Positions 9,591 to 17,201 of a stretch of 64,000 nucleotides of DNA are shown here, piece by piece (the first letter of the stretch is position 1; each line of letters opens with the position of its first letter). The notes below the pieces were generated by a model. It ran no database searches. It saw only the letters and a list, made by a program, of their open reading frames with translations, and was not told the DNA's origin. The position numbers and the translations under genes are program-made. This DNA is from Roseibium aggregatum (GTDB taxonomy: Bacteria; Pseudomonadota; Alphaproteobacteria; Rhizobiales; Stappiaceae). Location of the stretch: contig NZ_JAEKJZ010000001.1 of NCBI RefSeq assembly GCF_017309185.1, positions 372,001 to 436,000 on the forward strand. Reading direction: 5' to 3'.

Positions 9591-9604
9591 GTGATTGGCA
9601 TCAC
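9591..9604. promoter_or_regulatory. CRP/FNR-type palindrome upstream of the Crp-family gene
   Basis: GTGATTGGCATCAC is a perfect 5+4+5 inverted repeat with TGAT/ATCA cores, the layout of CRP/FNR-family operators. It lies 60 bases before the GTG start at 9664, so autoregulation is likely but not shown. Confidence 0.5.
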
Positions 9605-9663
9605 ACGATTGCGTTTGGGCGGCAATTAGGGAAGATGTCAGCGTCAACCGGCAGGGGGTAGCT

Positions 9664-10353
9664 GTGGCGGAAATAAAAGACTTCTTGAAGAACAGCTTTT
9701 CGCTGGAAGGGCTTGAACCGGACCTGGCCGTTGGCCTTTCGCGTCTTGCGCGGCCCATGAAGATCCCGGCGGGAACGGTGCTTTTTGAAAACGGCGATCC
9801 CGGAAACGGCTGCTACGCGGTGCTGGACGGCTCCCTGAAAGTCTCGCTTCTGTCGGTGGAAGGCGACGAACAGCTTCTGGCGGTGCTCGGTCCGGGCGAC
9901 CTTGTCGGCGAACTGGCGCTGCTGGACGGCCGTCCCCGATCCGCAACGGTCAGCGCCCTGAAGGAGGCGCAGCTTGCCTTCATCGACAAGGCTGCCTTCC
10001 AGCGCTTTTCGGACGAAAACCCGGCGGTCTACCGACACATGCTGTCAATCGTCGGCAAACGTCTGCGCCACGCGAACGACGTTCTCGCCGCGCGTTCCTT
10101 CCTGCCGCTTCCCGGCCGGGTCGCCCAGACCCTGCTGCAGTTGTCTGAAACCTTCGGCAAGCCGCTGGAAAACGGCCGTATCCTGATCCACTACAAGCTC
10201 AGCCAGGCCGACATCGCCAACATGGCCGGCGCGGCGCGCGAGAACGTCAGCCGGGTCCTCAACGACTGGAAACGCTCCGGCACGATCAGCCGGATCTCCG
10301 GCTATTACTGCCTGGAGCAGGTCGAGTTTCTGGAACAGGCGTCGACGCTTTAG
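9664..10353 (+). CDS. Crp/Fnr-family transcriptional regulator, Crp-like
   Basis: 229 residues. An N-terminal cyclic-nucleotide-binding fold (residues 20-130) contains GELALLDGRPRSATV, including the Glu and Arg-Ser pair that contact cAMP in Crp. The C-terminal winged helix has KLSQADIANMAGAARENVSRVL as recognition segment, with RENVSR like the RETVGR of Crp. There is no N-terminal cysteine cluster, so it is not an FNR-type oxygen sensor. I chose GTG 9664 because AGGGGGTA lies just upstream; the longer frame from 9595 would start inside the palindrome region. Confidence 0.85.
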   Translation: MAEIKDFLKNSFSLEGLEPDLAVGLSRLARPMKIPAGTVLFENGDPGNGCYAVLDGSLKVSLLSVEGDEQLLAVLGPGDLVGELALLDGRPRSATVSALKEAQLAFIDKAAFQRFSDENPAVYRHMLSIVGKRLRHANDVLAARSFLPLPGRVAQTLLQLSETFGKPLENGRILIHYKLSQADIANMAGAARENVSRVLNDWKRSGTISRISGYYCLEQVEFLEQASTL

Positions 10354-10493
10354 CGCCTGTGGGGAATGAGGTCCGGCCGTGGCGCGTGCCGGATTTCGGT
10401 CTTCGGGAAAAAGAAAAGTTTGGGGTGGTGTCTCTCTCCACAACGACGTTCGCCGACCGGCCTTCTGATCGTTGCCTGGAAAGAGGCCGCAGA

Positions 10494-11396
10494 TCAGTGG
10501 TTCGCATCCACCAAGGTTTTGCGCGCCAGCCTCACAAGCCAACGGCAAAAATCGTGCGCCAGTTGAGGATTGCTGCTGCGGTCCAATGCGATGGCCCTGT
10601 ATGTCATGCCGGTGGGCACTTTCGAGCCTGCCACCACATTTAGCCTGCCCTGATTCACGGCCTGATACACATAGCTTTCCGGCCCAATGTAGAGCCCTTG
10701 GCCTGTGGCTGCCGCCGGAATTGCGAGGTGGTGATGGGGAAAACGGGCTCCGAACCGAATTTCCTGTTGCGTTTGTCCAGTCGCGGCAAGCCAAAGCGGC
10801 AGAATGTCGGGACGGGAGTTTACCATCAGCAGCGGCACACGGTTGATTACTGACACATCCTGGCCCTGTATTAGATGTGGCGCCCCGGCACACACAACGT
10901 GTTCCTCCAGCACATTCCATTCGTCACCAGGCTCATCAAGCGCCAAGTCGCGGGTCAGCAGTACATCAAAGGTATCGGCGAAGCCGGGTTTGGCCAGATT
11001 GCTGTCAAAGTCCACGATCGCATCATAGGTTTCCAGGAAGTCGGAAAGCTGCGGGATGATGAACTCCTGCGCGAAGGTTCCGATGGACGTGCGTACCGTC
11101 AGTCGCCGGTCGCTACCTTCGGAACGACGCATCAGCTGCGCCGAAAAGGCAATGGAGTCGATCGGGTCACGAACAGCATCGGCAAACCTCTGACCGTATG
11201 CGGTGAGCCTGATTGAGCGCCCCTGTCGTTCGACCAGCGTGGCACCGAGATAATCTTCGAGAACGGCCAGATGGCGGCTGGCGGAGCTTTGGGTGATGCC
11301 AAGGATCTTTGCTGCTTTGGTGACGCTCAGTTCTCTGGCAATCACGGAATAGGCCCGCACCGCATTGAGAGGTACATCGTGCAGACGACTGTGCAT
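10494..11396 (-). CDS. LysR-family regulator of the phosphonate island (GcvA-like)
   Basis: 300 residues from ATG 11396. The helix-turn-helix is in VTKAAKILGITQSSASRHLAVLE (residues 28-50) and YLGATLVERQGRSIRLT follows, the usual LysR N terminus. The rest is an effector-binding domain. It is encoded 97 bases downstream of the PphA-like hydrolase on the same strand and opposite the importer genes. By analogy with the LysR gene beside phosphonopyruvate hydrolase in Variovorax it probably senses the phosphonate or an intermediate; this is inference. Confidence 0.85.
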   Translation of the reverse strand: MHSRLHDVPLNAVRAYSVIARELSVTKAAKILGITQSSASRHLAVLEDYLGATLVERQGRSIRLTAYGQRFADAVRDPIDSIAFSAQLMRRSEGSDRRLTVRTSIGTFAQEFIIPQLSDFLETYDAIVDFDSNLAKPGFADTFDVLLTRDLALDEPGDEWNVLEEHVVCAGAPHLIQGQDVSVINRVPLLMVNSRPDILPLWLAATGQTQQEIRFGARFPHHHLAIPAAATGQGLYIGPESYVYQAVNQGRLNVVAGSKVPTGMTYRAIALDRSSNPQLAHDFCRWLVRLARKTLVDANH

Positions 11397-11493
11397 ATCC
11401 AAGATCTACCATCCACGCGGGTTTTGCTTCCCGCCCGCATAGCACAAATCATGATACGCATCATCCGGCACCTTACGGATCGAGATTCCGCGC

Positions 11494-12357
11494 TCAACGC
11501 AGATAGGATTTCTCCAACATGCGGACCCGCTCCATCTTCTGAAGGCGAAACACTTCGTTGACAGGCGCAATCTCTGCATCAACGTTGAGAATTCCGCCTT
11601 CCCGCCGGATCCGTGCGAAGCAGTCCTGCATCGCCTTGACCGACGCACGAATTGCGTGATTTCCCCATATAGCTATTGCCACTTTGCCAGAGCGGCTCAT
11701 CCGCTCGGTTGTCATTTCCGGATAGGAGGTGGGTACAAGCACAAGCGGACACGGGTCTGTCCACCCTTCGATGAACGCCTCGATTTCATCAGGTGTTTTC
11801 GATTTGGAATGAACCAAAAGAAGGTCTGCGCCTGCTTGAGCGTAAGCATATCCGCGGCGTAGCGCCTCTTTGACGCCCTGGCCCGCAATCAGAGCCTCGG
11901 TGCGGGCGATGATCTTGAAACAGCCATTGTCGCGTGCATTACAGGCGGCTTCGATCTTGCCCTGAAACTCTTCTGTTCTCAAAAGCTCCTGACGGCCACC
12001 TTCCACAAGGCTGGTGACCTTGGGAAAGAGCTTGTCCTCGATGACCACTGCCGATGCTCCGGCGCGTTCATATTCTCTCACGGCATGATCGACATTCACG
12101 GCATTTCCGAAGCCTGTGTCTATGTCGGCAATAACTGGACAGGTCACCTGGGCAGCCATCGCGCGGGTCATCGACAGATGCTCTGTCATCGTGGTCAGAC
12201 TGACATCGGGCAGGCCATAGAGAGCGGACAGCTCGAACCCTGAGGCCCAGATCGCATCAAAGCCCGCCTCTTGTGCCAGTCTTGCAGAGAGAGGTGAATG
12301 GGCCGCCATTGCCTGGATCAGGGGGCTTTCTGAAAGGAGGGAAGAGAGGGGTTTCAT
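11494..12357 (-). CDS. pphA: Phosphonopyruvate hydrolase-like enzyme (PEP mutase/isocitrate lyase superfamily)
   Basis: 287 residues. The family fold is clear: ADIDTGFGNAVNV (Mg ligands Asp78 and Asp80), EDKLFPKVTS (Glu107-Lys113) and HSKSKTPDEIEAF. PEP mutase has Asn at the position where this protein has Thr115 (KVTS versus KTNS); Thr is what I recall in Variovorax phosphonopyruvate hydrolase, which also shares SGFELSA, GRQEL.R.EEFQGKI and GNHAIRA. It should split phosphonopyruvate into pyruvate and phosphate in the cytoplasm. Divergent from the dehydrogenase gene at 12548. PEP mutase (biosynthetic) or oxaloacetate hydrolase activity are less likely alternatives. Confidence 0.82.
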   Translation of the reverse strand: MKPLSSLLSESPLIQAMAAHSPLSARLAQEAGFDAIWASGFELSALYGLPDVSLTTMTEHLSMTRAMAAQVTCPVIADIDTGFGNAVNVDHAVREYERAGASAVVIEDKLFPKVTSLVEGGRQELLRTEEFQGKIEAACNARDNGCFKIIARTEALIAGQGVKEALRRGYAYAQAGADLLLVHSKSKTPDEIEAFIEGWTDPCPLVLVPTSYPEMTTERMSRSGKVAIAIWGNHAIRASVKAMQDCFARIRREGGILNVDAEIAPVNEVFRLQKMERVRMLEKSYLR

Positions 12358-12547
12358 CGGGTCGCATTCGCCTTTGTGTCTTTTGGAAAAACAAATTCCT
12401 TTTCAGTTCTCGTGGAGGATGAGGCAAGGGAACTCATTGCAGCTTTCGGTCTTTCGCATCGGGTTTTGCGATTTCGAAAATAGCCCAAAACGGTTCTCAG
12501 CAGTTAAGGGCTACAAGCGCCATGAACCTGCGTGAAGGGATTTTCTC
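12358..12547. promoter_or_regulatory. Divergent promoter region between pphA-like gene and dehydrogenase gene
   Basis: 190 bases separating two divergent genes of the phosphonate island. It is visibly AT-richer than the surrounding chromosome and holds TAGCCC (12481-12486) and GGGCTA (12508-12513) as a spaced inverted repeat ahead of the dehydrogenase gene. Binding of the LysR regulator here is plausible but unproven. Confidence 0.4.
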
Positions 12548-13495
12548 ATGAAAAATGTCTTTGTTCTTGATCCGATCGGGGAACCGGGACTGAAACTGCT
12601 GTGTTCCCAGTCAAAGGTGGTCCGTTGGGATCACCCCGATGTGTCAAGCTGGCGAGAGTTGGCAGACGGGGTCATCGTCCGGAGCACCAGCCGTATCACC
12701 GCAGACGACATTGCGGCGTGTCGGCGCCTGAAGGCGATATGCAAACAGGGGGCAGGTGTCGATAAGATCGATGTCGAAGCGGCTCATCGGCACAACGTCA
12801 TCGTTATGAATACGCCCGGCGCAAACGCCGAAAGCGTCGCGGAACTCAGTGTCGGGCTCGCCCTGGCATTGGCCCGGCGCATCCCGGTCTGCGATCGCAG
12901 CTTGCGGCTTGGGGAAGTCACTTCGCGTGAGGATTTCGAAGGACAGGGACTATGGGGTAAAACTGTCGGGGTGATCGGTCTTGGTCATATCGGCACAAAG
13001 GTCGCAAATATATGGAAACACGGGTTTTGTGCAACCATCTTGGGATATGACCCTCAACTTCCGGAGCCTCTCTGGGCAGGACTGTCTGCAACTGCCGAGG
13101 TGGAGCGTGCGCGCGAGCTGGACCCGCTTTTGTCCAGAGCGGATCTGGTTTCGGTGCATGCGCCGCTGACCCCGCAAACCGCCGGTTTGATCGGGACGCG
13201 ACAGTTACGCACCATGAAACGGAGTGCGATGTTGGTCAGCACGGCGCGTGGAGGCGTCGTCGATGAGGCCGCATTGTTTTCCGCCTTGAAGACTGGAGAA
13301 ATCTACGGGGCTGCACTTGATGTCTTTGAGAAAGAGCCGCCTCAAATGGATCATCCGCTTTTCTCGCTCCCGACCTTTGTAGGCACTTGCCATATCGGTG
13401 GTACGACAGTGGAAACCAAGGCCCGTGCCTCGCTGGTTGCGGCGCAGCAGTTGCTCAGGGTGCTCGACGGAAAGCCACCCGTCAACTCGGTCTGA
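12548..13495 (+). CDS. D-2-hydroxyacid dehydrogenase, NAD-dependent, in phosphonate island
   Basis: 315 residues. Substrate-binding and Rossmann domains as in SerA-type dehydrogenases: GVDKIDVEAA, GLGHIGTKV (residues 144-152, dinucleotide loop) with Asp168 after the second strand, which favours NAD over NADP. The catalytic triad is present: Arg234 (STARGGVVDE), Glu263 (EKEPP) and His282 (CHIGG). The ribosome binding site AAGGGA precedes ATG 12548. Placed between a PphA-like gene and a phosphonate importer it may interconvert phosphonolactate and phosphonopyruvate (inference). It does not look like phosphite dehydrogenase PtxD outside the shared family motifs. Confidence 0.85.
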   Translation: MKNVFVLDPIGEPGLKLLCSQSKVVRWDHPDVSSWRELADGVIVRSTSRITADDIAACRRLKAICKQGAGVDKIDVEAAHRHNVIVMNTPGANAESVAELSVGLALALARRIPVCDRSLRLGEVTSREDFEGQGLWGKTVGVIGLGHIGTKVANIWKHGFCATILGYDPQLPEPLWAGLSATAEVERARELDPLLSRADLVSVHAPLTPQTAGLIGTRQLRTMKRSAMLVSTARGGVVDEAALFSALKTGEIYGAALDVFEKEPPQMDHPLFSLPTFVGTCHIGGTTVETKARASLVAAQQLLRVLDGKPPVNSV

Positions 13496-13527
13496 CTTGT
13501 CCCGGTTTTCAGTTTACAGCACTTGCG

Positions 13528-13561
13528 CGCCGCGTGGCCTATCAGGGCATGCGGCGTTTTT
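13528..13561 (+). terminator. Terminator after the dehydrogenase gene
   Basis: CGCCGCGTG (13528-13536) pairs with CATGCGGCG (13548-13556) with one wobble, followed by five T. It separates the dehydrogenase from the importer genes, so phnC probably has its own promoter downstream. Confidence 0.6.
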
Positions 13562-13613
13562 AGTTTCAATTGTCATTCGCTGTTGGAAAGGCATGCATCG
13601 CAAAACGCGATAA

Positions 13614-13633
13614 TGTGACGCGCAGTCGTCACA
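13614..13633. promoter_or_regulatory. Inverted repeat upstream of phnC-like gene
   Basis: TGTGACG (13614-13620) and CGTCACA (13627-13633) form a perfect 7-base inverted repeat around CGCAGT, 71 bases before the phnC start. It looks like an operator for a dimeric regulator. Which protein binds it is unknown. Confidence 0.45.
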
Positions 13634-13703
13634 TACACAGCGTAGCTCGGTGACCTGGAAGGCCGCAGCACGTCGCGGTCTCAAGTGTCCTTGGAGAGCA
13701 GCG

Positions 13704-14579
13704 ATGACCGCGCTTCGCATACGTCATGTCAACAAGTCCTTCAGCCGTTCCGCACCCGTACTGAATGATATCAATCTCAGTATTGCGCCTGGTGAGCTGG
13801 TTGGTCTGATCGGTGCTTCCGGGTCCGGAAAATCCACCTTAATCCGCCTGATTTCGGGGTTCGAAACCATCGACCGCGACGAGGGGGAAATAGAAATCCT
13901 GGGCCAGAAGGTGCAGAGCGGCGGGAAACGCCTGATCGCTGCCCGCAACGTTCGCCGAGATGTTGGTGTCATATTCCAACAGTTCAACTTGGTGAACAGA
14001 TTGTCTCTCCTGACCAACGTCCTTCTCGGTCGATTGGGACGGGTCAGCCGTCTGCGCGGAACCATCGGGTTGTTTTCGATAGAGGATCGCATTCGGGCGC
14101 TTCGCGCCCTGGAGCGGGTCGGGATCGTAGATCTGGCCCGTCAGCGGGCCTCCACGCTTTCTGGCGGTCAGCAGCAACGCGCTGCCATCGCACGGGCTCT
14201 CACCCAGGAGGCCAGGCTTGTGCTGGCTGATGAGCCCATCGCCTCTCTCGATCCGAAGTCTGCAGATGTTGTCATGGGGCTGCTGTGCGAAATCAACCGG
14301 CGCGACAAGGTGACGATCGTCGTTTCCCTGCACCAGATCGATTACGCCTTTCAGTATTGCTCCCGCATCTTGGCATTGAAGGACGGCCGGATCGTGCATG
14401 ACGGCTCCCCACATGACATCGGCGAAGAGGCGCTGCGGGCGATTTACGGGATCGAAGACACCAACGCCCGTCGCGCTCTGCGTCCTGCCAAGCAGGACAT
14501 GGCGATAGCAATGCCGCCCGAAACCGATGCTGCCGGTATGCGCTTCCCAACAAAAAGAAGACCTGAAACGGCACTCTGA
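13704..14579 (+). CDS. phnC: Phosphonate ABC transporter ATP-binding protein
   Basis: 291 residues from ATG 13704 (GGAG eight bases upstream). Walker A GASGSGKST, Q-loop in VIFQQFNLV, signature LSGGQQQR, Walker B LVLADEP and switch His in SLHQID are all intact. SRLRGTIGLF between Q-loop and signature is typical of PhnC. The C terminus extends about 35 residues past the usual PhnC end (DTNARRALRP onward), without recognisable function. It would energise uptake with PhnD and PhnE encoded next. The spacing to phnD is 24 bases. Confidence 0.9.
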   Translation: MTALRIRHVNKSFSRSAPVLNDINLSIAPGELVGLIGASGSGKSTLIRLISGFETIDRDEGEIEILGQKVQSGGKRLIAARNVRRDVGVIFQQFNLVNRLSLLTNVLLGRLGRVSRLRGTIGLFSIEDRIRALRALERVGIVDLARQRASTLSGGQQQRAAIARALTQEARLVLADEPIASLDPKSADVVMGLLCEINRRDKVTIVVSLHQIDYAFQYCSRILALKDGRIVHDGSPHDIGEEALRAIYGIEDTNARRALRPAKQDMAIAMPPETDAAGMRFPTKRRPETAL

Positions 14580-14603
14580 ACCACCAACGCAAAGGAAATT
14601 CAC

Positions 14604-15596
14604 ATGCTGAAAAAACTATTTACTGCCGCTGCAACTCTGGTCGCGAGTGGCTGTTTCGCCCACGCAGAAATGCCCGAGCAGATCAACTTCGGGATCATTT
14701 CCACCGAGAGCTCGTCTGCACTCGAAAGTTCTTTTGGGCCCTTTCTGGAGGATATGCAGGATTTTCTCGGCGTGCCGGTGAAACCGTTTTTTGCAACGGA
14801 TTACGCCGGTGTCATCGAAGGCATGCGTTTCGGTAAAGTCGATGTCGCCTGGTATGGTAACAAGGCTGCCATTGTCGCCGTTGATCGCGCTGGTGGGGAA
14901 GTTTTCGCACAGACTATCAAGGATGACGGCTCTCGCGGCTATCATTCATTGCTGATTGCAAACGTCGATTCCCCGCTGAACTCTCTGGAAGACGTGCTGA
15001 CCTGCGATAAAACGCTGACTTTCGGGAATGGTGACCCGAATTCGACCTCCGGCTTCGCCATCCCGGGTTACTATGTCTGGGCGCTCAACAACCAGACCCC
15101 CGAGGACTGTTTTGATCGGGTTGTCAGTTCAAACCATGAAGGCAACGCGCTGGCGGTTGCTACCGGTAAGGTCGATGTCGCGACAAACAATACCGAATCC
15201 ATTTATGCGCGCTTGGCCAAGAGCAATCCTGAAGCCGCCGCACAGATTAAAGAGATTTGGCGTTCGCCGCTGATCCCCTCCGATCCTGTCGTCTGGCGCG
15301 GTGATCTGAGCGACGAAGCCAAGCAGAAAATTTATTATTTTTTCATGCAGTACGGTCGTTTCGGAGACCTGGAGAAAGTTAAAGAGGAACGCACGGTTCT
15401 TTCCAATCTGTCAGATGGATGGGGTCCGTTCCTCGCATCTTCCAATGCGCAATTGCTTGATGTGCGCCAGATTGAGGCTTTCAAGGCTCGTCTTAAAGCC
15501 GAAAAGTCCGGGGACGAGGCGGGTGTAAAAGCCGCCGAGGAAGAGCTCGCACGATTGGACGAGATGGCTGCGATCATCGGTCGGTCAGGGTACTGA
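14604..15596 (+). CDS. phnD: Phosphonate ABC transporter substrate-binding protein
   Basis: 330 residues. Signal peptide MLKKLFTAAATLVASGCFAHA, then INFGIISTESSSALE, ATDYAGVIEGMRFGKVDVAW, GNGDPNSTSGFAIPGYY and ATNNTESI, which match E. coli PhnD closely, including the segments that surround the phosphonate moiety. It is a periplasmic receptor that should bind an alkyl phosphonate. AAGGAA precedes ATG 14604. A hairpin follows the gene (15629-15658), which may let the receptor be made in excess over the permease. Confidence 0.93.
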   Translation: MLKKLFTAAATLVASGCFAHAEMPEQINFGIISTESSSALESSFGPFLEDMQDFLGVPVKPFFATDYAGVIEGMRFGKVDVAWYGNKAAIVAVDRAGGEVFAQTIKDDGSRGYHSLLIANVDSPLNSLEDVLTCDKTLTFGNGDPNSTSGFAIPGYYVWALNNQTPEDCFDRVVSSNHEGNALAVATGKVDVATNNTESIYARLAKSNPEAAAQIKEIWRSPLIPSDPVVWRGDLSDEAKQKIYYFFMQYGRFGDLEKVKEERTVLSNLSDGWGPFLASSNAQLLDVRQIEAFKARLKAEKSGDEAGVKAAEEELARLDEMAAIIGRSGY

Positions 15597-15628
15597 TCTG
15601 CGAATATCCGATACGCAAGCAAGCTTCG

Positions 15629-15658
15629 GAAAGGGCGGAGGCAATCCGCCGCCCTTTC
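15629..15658 (+). terminator. Hairpin between phnD and phnE
   Basis: GAAAGGGCGG (15629-15638) and CCGCCCTTTC (15649-15658) form a perfect 10-base stem around a 10-base loop. No run of T follows, so partial termination or protection of the phnD message is more likely than full termination. Confidence 0.55.
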
Positions 15659-15690
15659 ATGATCCCCCGGCAAAACAAAAGAGCGTGCCA

Positions 15691-16524
15691 ATGTCACAGG
15701 CTTCAAATCCCCGAGGCAGCCTGCCTGAGCTTTCATCCGCCATCCAATTGCAGCTGAAACCTGATTGGAAAAAGCGTCTGCCAACGATATGCATCGCGAT
15801 TTTGGTCTTGGTGCTGTTGGGGTTGTCCTACGAGCCCGCCGAGGTCTTCAACTGGACCTATCTGTTCACCGACAGCGCCAACATGGCCATGTTCATCTCG
15901 GACTTCCTCCGCCCGGACTTCACGGATCTGGGACAGATGCTGGGTAAAATGCTCGAAACCATCCAGATTGCGCTATGGGGTATGGCGCTTTCTCTTGTTT
16001 TCGGCGTTCCTTGCGGCTTGCTGTCCGCAGGCAATATTGCGCCGGTCTGGATTGTGCAGCCCATGCGCCGTCTTATGGATGCCGCGCGCGCAATCAACGA
16101 GTTGGTTTTTGCAATTCTGTATGTCGCGGCTGTCGGTCTGGGACCCTTTGCCGGGGTCATGGCACTTTTCATCCATAATCTCGGGATCATTGCGAAACTG
16201 TTTTCCGAGGCCGTCGAAGCCGTAGATTGCCGCCCCGTGGAAGGTGTCGAAGCGACCGGGGCCTCACGTCTGCAGGAGATCATATATGGTGTCATCCCAC
16301 AGGTTCTTCCCCTTTGGGCCAGTCTTGCGCTTTATCGATTTGAAACCTCGGTCCGTTCAGCGACTGTGCTGGGCATCGTTGGCGCAGGCGGCATCGGATT
16401 TACATTCTATGAGAGCTTTCGCGCTTTTCAGTACGACCGGGCATCGGCCGTGATCATCGTGATCATAATCTCCGTGACGCTGACCGACATCATTTCCTCC
16501 TGGCTACGGAAAAAGCTCATTTAG
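15691..16524 (+). CDS. phnE: Phosphonate ABC transporter permease
   Basis: 277 residues with about six membrane segments. The cytoplasmic EAA loop is EAVDCRPVEGVEATGASRLQ, and VRSATVLGIVGAGGIGF is the conserved PhnE end. ATG 15691 is chosen over the in-frame GTG 15685. Only one permease gene is present, so a homodimer is expected. Last gene of the importer; an 8-base perfect inverted repeat follows it. Confidence 0.9.
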   Translation: MSQASNPRGSLPELSSAIQLQLKPDWKKRLPTICIAILVLVLLGLSYEPAEVFNWTYLFTDSANMAMFISDFLRPDFTDLGQMLGKMLETIQIALWGMALSLVFGVPCGLLSAGNIAPVWIVQPMRRLMDAARAINELVFAILYVAAVGLGPFAGVMALFIHNLGIIAKLFSEAVEAVDCRPVEGVEATGASRLQEIIYGVIPQVLPLWASLALYRFETSVRSATVLGIVGAGGIGFTFYESFRAFQYDRASAVIIVIIISVTLTDIISSWLRKKLI

Positions 16525-16532
16525 ATGCTGCG

Positions 16533-16549
16533 TGCCAAAACTTTTGGCA
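16533..16549 (+). repeat. Inverted repeat after phnE
   Basis: TGCCAAAA (16533-16540), C, TTTTGGCA (16542-16549): a perfect 8-base inverted repeat nine bases after the phnE stop. The spacer is one base, so it is more likely a protein-binding site or island boundary mark than an RNA hairpin; no T-run follows. Confidence 0.4.
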
Positions 16550-16668
16550 TTTGGATAACCTCCATATGAATAGCTCCGCGTTTTCCAGATACCCTCGGCT
16601 TTCATTCTCTGCTGCCGTGCGAATTCGATGGGCGATAGCGAAGGGGAAACGGATCGCCGGACAAGCTG

Positions 16669-17106
16669 TCAGTCCAGGTTTCCACTCTCGACCGGCACCG
16701 CCAACTGCGTCCCCACCAGAATTGACGCCAGCGTCTGGCGGTTGAGGCTGTCCAGAAAGGCTTCCGACGCCTGAGCCATGGCGCCTTTCAGGGCGCAGCG
16801 GGGCAGGAAGGCGCAGGACGTGGCCTCCGGTTTCAGGCAGGCGACCACGCCCAGATCCGGTTCGATCAGCCGCACCACGTCGCCGATCCGGATATCCTCC
16901 GGCGATCTGGCGAGCCGGATGCCGCCGCCGCGGCCGCGCGTGGTGTCCAGATAGTTGGCCTTCGCCAGCTGCGCGACGATTTTCATGACATGGGACTTCG
17001 CCAGGCCGAGCGCGGCGGCGAGCTTGTCGACGGTCTGCGGTTCGCCCGTTTGGCCGGTCGCCATCAGAATTCTCAAGGCAAAATCACTGGCCTGACTGAG
17101 GCGCAT
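16669..17106 (-). CDS. nsrR: Rrf2-family regulator, NsrR-type nitric oxide sensor
   Basis: 145 residues. MRLSQASDFALRILM and LAKSHVMKIVAQLAKANYL are the winged-helix hallmark of Rrf2 proteins, with GRGGGIRLAR as the wing. Three cysteines in VACLKPEATSCAFLPRC (near residues 90-105) match the iron-sulfur ligands of NsrR. NsrR represses NO detoxification genes and releases DNA when NO attacks its cluster. It is divergent from the truncated haemoglobin gene, with two NsrR-like operators in between. Confidence 0.85.
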   Translation of the reverse strand: MRLSQASDFALRILMATGQTGEPQTVDKLAAALGLAKSHVMKIVAQLAKANYLDTTRGRGGGIRLARSPEDIRIGDVVRLIEPDLGVVACLKPEATSCAFLPRCALKGAMAQASEAFLDSLNRQTLASILVGTQLAVPVESGNLD

Positions 17107-17120
17107 GACCCGACTCCAAA

Positions 17121-17143
17121 AACATTCATCTTAGATGTTGATT
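17121..17143. promoter_or_regulatory. NsrR-like operator, site 1
   Basis: AACATTCATCT, T, AGATGTTGATT: an 11-1-11 imperfect palindrome (7 of 11 positions symmetrical) with the CATCT/AGATG core of NsrR sites, directly upstream of nsrR. It suggests autorepression. Confidence 0.55.
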
Positions 17144-17167
17144 TTAGCGTGCGCCTGTGGCATTTAA

Positions 17168-17190
17168 AAGATGCATATTAAATGAATGTT
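17168..17190. promoter_or_regulatory. NsrR-like operator, site 2
   Basis: AAGATGCATAT, T, AAATGAATGTT: an 11-1-11 imperfect palindrome, 8 of 11 positions symmetrical, close to the AAGATGCATTT half-site of NsrR. It ends 11 bases before the haemoglobin start, so a bound repressor would block the promoter or ribosome site. The two site centres are 47 bases apart. Confidence 0.6.
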
Positions 17191-17201
17191 TGGAGGCGGC
17201 G

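Noticed and set aside
11494..12357. A phosphonate biosynthesis cluster based on PEP mutase
   Set aside because: Thr115 and overall similarity favour the hydrolase; no phosphonopyruvate decarboxylase is present, and an importer is.
12548..13495. Reading the dehydrogenase as phosphite dehydrogenase PtxD with a PtxABC transporter
   Set aside because: Sequence is SerA-like and lacks PtxD-specific similarity beyond family motifs; the adjacent PphA-like gene fits a phosphonate better. Phosphite remains a minor alternative.
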